Origin: Allacma fusca
Lineage: Eukaryota; Arthropoda; Collembola; Symphypleona; Sminthuridae
DNA length: 64,000 nucleotides
NCBI GenBank assembly: GCA_947179485.1
Contig: OX359250.1
Location: 37,912,783-37,976,782 of the forward strand
Reading direction: 5' to 3'
Numbering within the stretch: position 1 is the first letter of the stretch; the number at the start of each line of letters is the position of its first letter. Of this stretch, positions 60,498-64,000 are shown piece after piece. The notes beneath the pieces are model-generated. The model saw nothing but the letters and a program-made list of their open reading frames with translations, had not been told where the DNA came from and searched no databases. The position numbers and the translations under genes are program-made.

Positions 60498-61827
60498 TTA
60501 CCTAGACATGACTGATCCACTCTTTGTTTAATTATTCACGCAAGTTATTTCCGATTATTTCTTAATAACAATCGTACTTTCCTCTTACTCTTGCTTACTT
60601 TAAGCATCCTCGTAAACAATAGTCAAGTCATAGTAGACAAAATGAATTGCAGACAGATAGTAAGTGTTCCTGCTGTGGATGGATGTGGTTTGCATGTAAG
60701 TACGCACATGACAATTAAATGCACGAGCACTGGGCGCCCCTAAAGGGAGCAAAATCTGGCTCTATTAAACTTACATATGTATAACTATTGGGCTATTACA
60801 AGGAGACAAATTAACACTGCGGTATAGCGGAAAGCCAGCTTATTTGTGCCTCTAGAGACATTGTTCTCACAAAAGGGGATTTATTTTGGCAAAAATACTA
60901 ATATTTTTTATAAGCACGTGGAAAATGTCTGCATGCTCAGATACAATTGGAAAGGTATTCTGGAAACTCGCAAAAATATCTCGTTTTAAAATTTGCTGTG
61001 GGCTGCGATTTTCTTCCCGTGCTAAGTGTATTTTGTGAGACCTTTGGTTTCTTGTTCCAAACATTAAGGGTATCCCAAGCATACAGTATTTCCCCTTTCT
61101 GAGGCAGGGACGCAGATGTACTTTTTTCTACACTTATTACTTCATCGTTGGAAATTTGGAAACTATCACGACTTCAGAAGGCTAAAGGCGCACCATATTA
61201 TCCAAGTGAAAGTAATTTCCCTTTTTTCAATGCATTCCCTTGAGTTTAGATTCAACCTTATAATTATTACAATCACTGAATCAATGATATAATTCATTCA
61301 TAATGACGTAGAAGTTCTACAGATTATAAATACCTACAAAGATACTGCGTGAAGTAGATTCAAAGAGGACACATCGAGAACAAGCATTCAGTTTTATAAA
61401 CATTTTTATTCAATGAAACTGAAAATTTAAGAAAAACTTATTCCATTCATTATTGTTATAGACTCAAGGGTTAGAAAGTTATCCGACATTCGTTGTTTTT
61501 CAAGGTCGGGCAAGTTCAGATTAGATTACTTTTTACGCAGCACGAATTTTTGGAAAAAAGAAAGCCCTATAACTTCAAAATCTATAAGTCCGTGGCCTGG
61601 ATCACGTCATAAACAAGACAAGGAAGGTGAAACATTGTCTAATCATATATCTCCCTTCTTGTCATATCTCCGAACATACAATATTCCGGAACAAAATTCT
61701 TTCAGATTTAGTATTGAGTTGACTCCTGCGATAACTCCAAAAGTGTATGCTTATTGTGGTACAAAATTCTTAGAAGAGCAAGGAAACTTGGCTTGTTTCG
61801 ATTGTAAAATTAACCTGAAGGAATGTG
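60498..61827. other. Intergenic region
   Basis: No gene recognised. The stretch around 61650-61850 contains an open frame with some Cys (CGTKFLEEQGNLACFDCKIN) that runs into the following hAT; this is not supported by any start or splice evidence. Confidence 0.4.
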
Positions 61828-62762
61828 CAGTGATGCACCCGTTACGTTACTTTTACCTAACAATAACGCAATAACGCCGTTTTTTAACGGAACTGCCTAT
61901 ATTTGTTGCAGATTATAACGTTACGGTAAGGGAACTAGGTTGTGCTAAACATTTATCGGAATAACTTAAACTTTAACCGTGTGTAAACAGAAAACGATAC
62001 TGTAACGTAACGCAACGCTATCAAATCAATATAAGCATGCACATACATATATATTTTTGCATTATGAATTGGCAGCTATTATGGGATTTATTTGGAATAT
62101 CTACGCATGTAAATAAACGGGATATGTTAAAAACTTGTTGGATGTGAACACTGAACGTCCTGGTCATCATTTATGTACAATATTGAAAACATGACAAATT
62201 TCTATAGGAAATTGTTAGCCCTTTCCTTCGCATAATACACATGATTTTGATCACAAAAAAGGATGTGTGATCGGGTTACGAATTAAGTGTTGGTTCTACC
62301 AAAGGTTTTAGTAGTTAAGAACTAATGGTGGAGAATACTGTCACTTGTAAAATTAGAAAAATGAATTTCAAAATAGGTCAAATGACTAGATTACCACATT
62401 TGGTAGTCGGGAAGCGGATCACATTTCATGTGAACCAAGAACTGCAGAGAAACTGTTATGATTGCCTTTTCGCCACAAATCTGGCTTACCAGGAACGTCT
62501 GGTGTCACTAGATGTTAGATATTTTAGCTTGTACTTAACGAGCGGACATTAATAATAACAATAACGGAAAGTAACGGCAATTTTATATCTTTTAATGGTA
62601 ACGAATACTAAGGCTGGAGTATTACGATTGTTTTGTAGTAACGGAACGGTAACGCTGAATTTTTCATACGATATTTAGTAATGTAATGATAATTAACGTC
62701 AATTTTAAAACCTATAGTAATATTGCAACGTAACGTAACGATAATGCGGATGCGCATCTCTG
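61828..62762. mobile_element. Non-autonomous hAT element, GTAACGTTAC family
   Basis: 935 bp. Starts CAGTGATGCACCCG, ends CGGATGCGCATCTCTG. Flanked by a perfect 8-bp duplication GGAATGTG (61820-61827 and 62763-62770). Both ends carry many CGTTAC/GTAACG words (about 61839-62025 and 62550-62750). No transposase. Confidence 0.92.
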
Positions 62763-62810
62763 GGAATGTGTAATAAATTACGAGAGAACTCTTTGATGCT
62801 TTGTCACAAG

Positions 62811-64000
62811 CAGAGCTGCGTTCAAGTTCAAGTACAACTTGAATAGTTCAAGTGCGTATCAAGTTCAAGTCAAGTCAAGTGCAGACAATTTTATAACTTG
62901 AAACTTGAACATCAAGTTCAAGTGAATCTATAATTTTAACTTGAATTTTCAAGTTCAAGTTCGATCAAGTCCAAGTTAATAATTTATTACTTGATTTCAA
63001 AATCAAGTCAAGTTCAAGTACACTGAATGGAAGTACTTGAATAAAACTTGAGTATAACTTGAGTTTTTGCACTGAAATCAAGCTTATCTCCTGCATCCAA
63101 CTAAAAATAATATTGGGCGTCAATCATTATAATAATGACATCTTTGTGTTTGTTTTTATTCCACCGACATAAAAATTCTCCTCCACGATGCCCAGTGGTC
63201 CACATCGAGAATAATTCTGGTGTCCTGTTTGCATACTTTGAATAGTTAAAAGTTCTGACTTATTGTTTTATGAGGATGTTCTTGATAGTAGAGGTTCTTG
63301 TTCCATTATAAAAATGAAGTAATTGTTCTCTTCACCTGTTCTGAAGCTAAGAAGAAGTTTAAGAACAAATTATTATTCCCTGTAAGCAGGGGTGGATTTA
63401 CGGGGTGGCCCACCCTGGCCCGGCCAGGTTAAAACATTTAAAACCAGGGTAAAAAAAATATTGACTAAGACCCTCACATTACATGTGTAAAAGCTCACAC
63501 TATTTTGAGGGTTGGGCCAGGGTAAAAATTATTTTAATAATCCACACCTGCCTGTAAGAACAAGTTCTGCTAATATTAAACACCAGATGAACAGCAAACA
63601 ATCTTATAAATCAATATTGGTTAAACAAAATTAACGACGACAAATATTCATGAATATAACTGCTGGTTACACTCACCAGATTAGTGCAACACTAATGTGA
63701 ACAGGCCAATAATACGATTGCTACCCTCTAAATTGTGGACATTAGTAAATTAGAACACAATGTCTGCAATTATTTGATCAAGTATTTTAAACTTTCTAGC
63801 GTATTTTAAAGTAAAGAATATCATCCCCATGTCGTTTAGTTTATCCTAATTACGGCCTAACCATTATCAGCTATAACAATTGCGAACAAAATTTATAGCA
63901 TTGTTTATTCATGCACAAAAAAATACTTGAACAATCAAGTTCAAGTGCAAATTCAAGTTCACGTTCAAGTCAAGTTATGCATGCAACTTGAACGTCAAGT
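62811..64000. mobile_element. hAT-like element, CAAGTTCAAG family, cut by the window end
   Basis: Begins CAGAGCTGCGTTCAAG right after GTCACAAG. About 250 bp of CAAGTTCAAG/ACTTGAAC words in both orientations follow, and the same words return from about 63925 to the window end. The right terminus lies outside. Start sequence and layout match the other hAT elements here, but without the second end the call is provisional. It carries the nested MITE 63387-63550. Confidence 0.65.
63387..63550. mobile_element. Small hAT MITE, copy 2
   Basis: 164 bp with ends CAGGGGTGGATTTA and TAATCCACACCTG, flanked by a perfect duplication CCTGTAAG (63379-63386 and 63551-63558). Same family as 28855-29026: both start CAGGGGTGGATTTACGGGGT and share CCAGGGTAAAAA-like words. 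It sits inside the CAAGTTCAAG element and is therefore the younger insertion. Confidence 0.93.

Noticed and set aside
61635..61874. 79-codon plus-strand frame with four Cys
   Set aside because: It runs across the left boundary of the hAT at 61828, so its end is transposon sequence; no start or splice support.
1..64000. CRISPR arrays, bacterial operons, origins or prophage
   Set aside because: The direct repeats found are tandem or transposon subterminal motifs without spacer structure, and all genes have eukaryotic introns.

Overview
The window is animal nuclear DNA. Genes are split by many short GT-AG introns, the background is AT-rich, and transposable elements are dense. A chemosensory protein (CSP/OS-D family, exact C-X6-C-X18-C-X2-C spacing) points to an arthropod. 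BBS7, SPAG17 and PBK orthologues, which to my knowledge are missing from flies, suggest a basal hexapod (for example a springtail), crustacean or similar lineage; this placement is inference.

Layout. Left part (1-26 kb): a tRNA-Asn(GTT) gene; BBS7 (+, 16 exons, complete); ATP6V1H, the V-ATPase H subunit (-, 8 coding exons, complete); a secreted CSP (+, 2 exons); an acid lipase (+, 7 exons); and a PBK/TOPK kinase (-, 4 exons). Middle (26-41 kb): a hAT element that carries a fold-back element, which itself carries a 99-bp MITE; a second small hAT MITE; a one-exon protein resembling only the N-terminal anchor of SLC3A2; and SPAG17/PF6 (-, 23 exons, about 2531 aa), a central-pair protein of motile cilia and sperm. 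Right part (41-64 kb): mostly mobile DNA. It has a fold-back element, a complete two-gene PIF/Harbinger transposon with TIRs and a 3-bp target duplication, at least six further non-autonomous hAT elements (most with an 8-bp target duplication), an intronless ADP/ATP-carrier-like gene, a Cys-rich terminal exon and an ABC-transporter fragment.

The host genes form no operon-like unit. BBS7 (BBSome) and SPAG17 (axoneme) are both cilium genes but do different jobs and lie 23 kb apart. The exon models of BBS7, ATP6V1H, lipase, CSP, PBK, SPAG17 and both Harbinger genes were built by hand from splice signals; every junction keeps frame and the totals are whole codons. The most striking signals are the intact Harbinger element, the three-level nested hAT insertion, and the fact that each hAT family here has its own short subterminal motif repeated many times.
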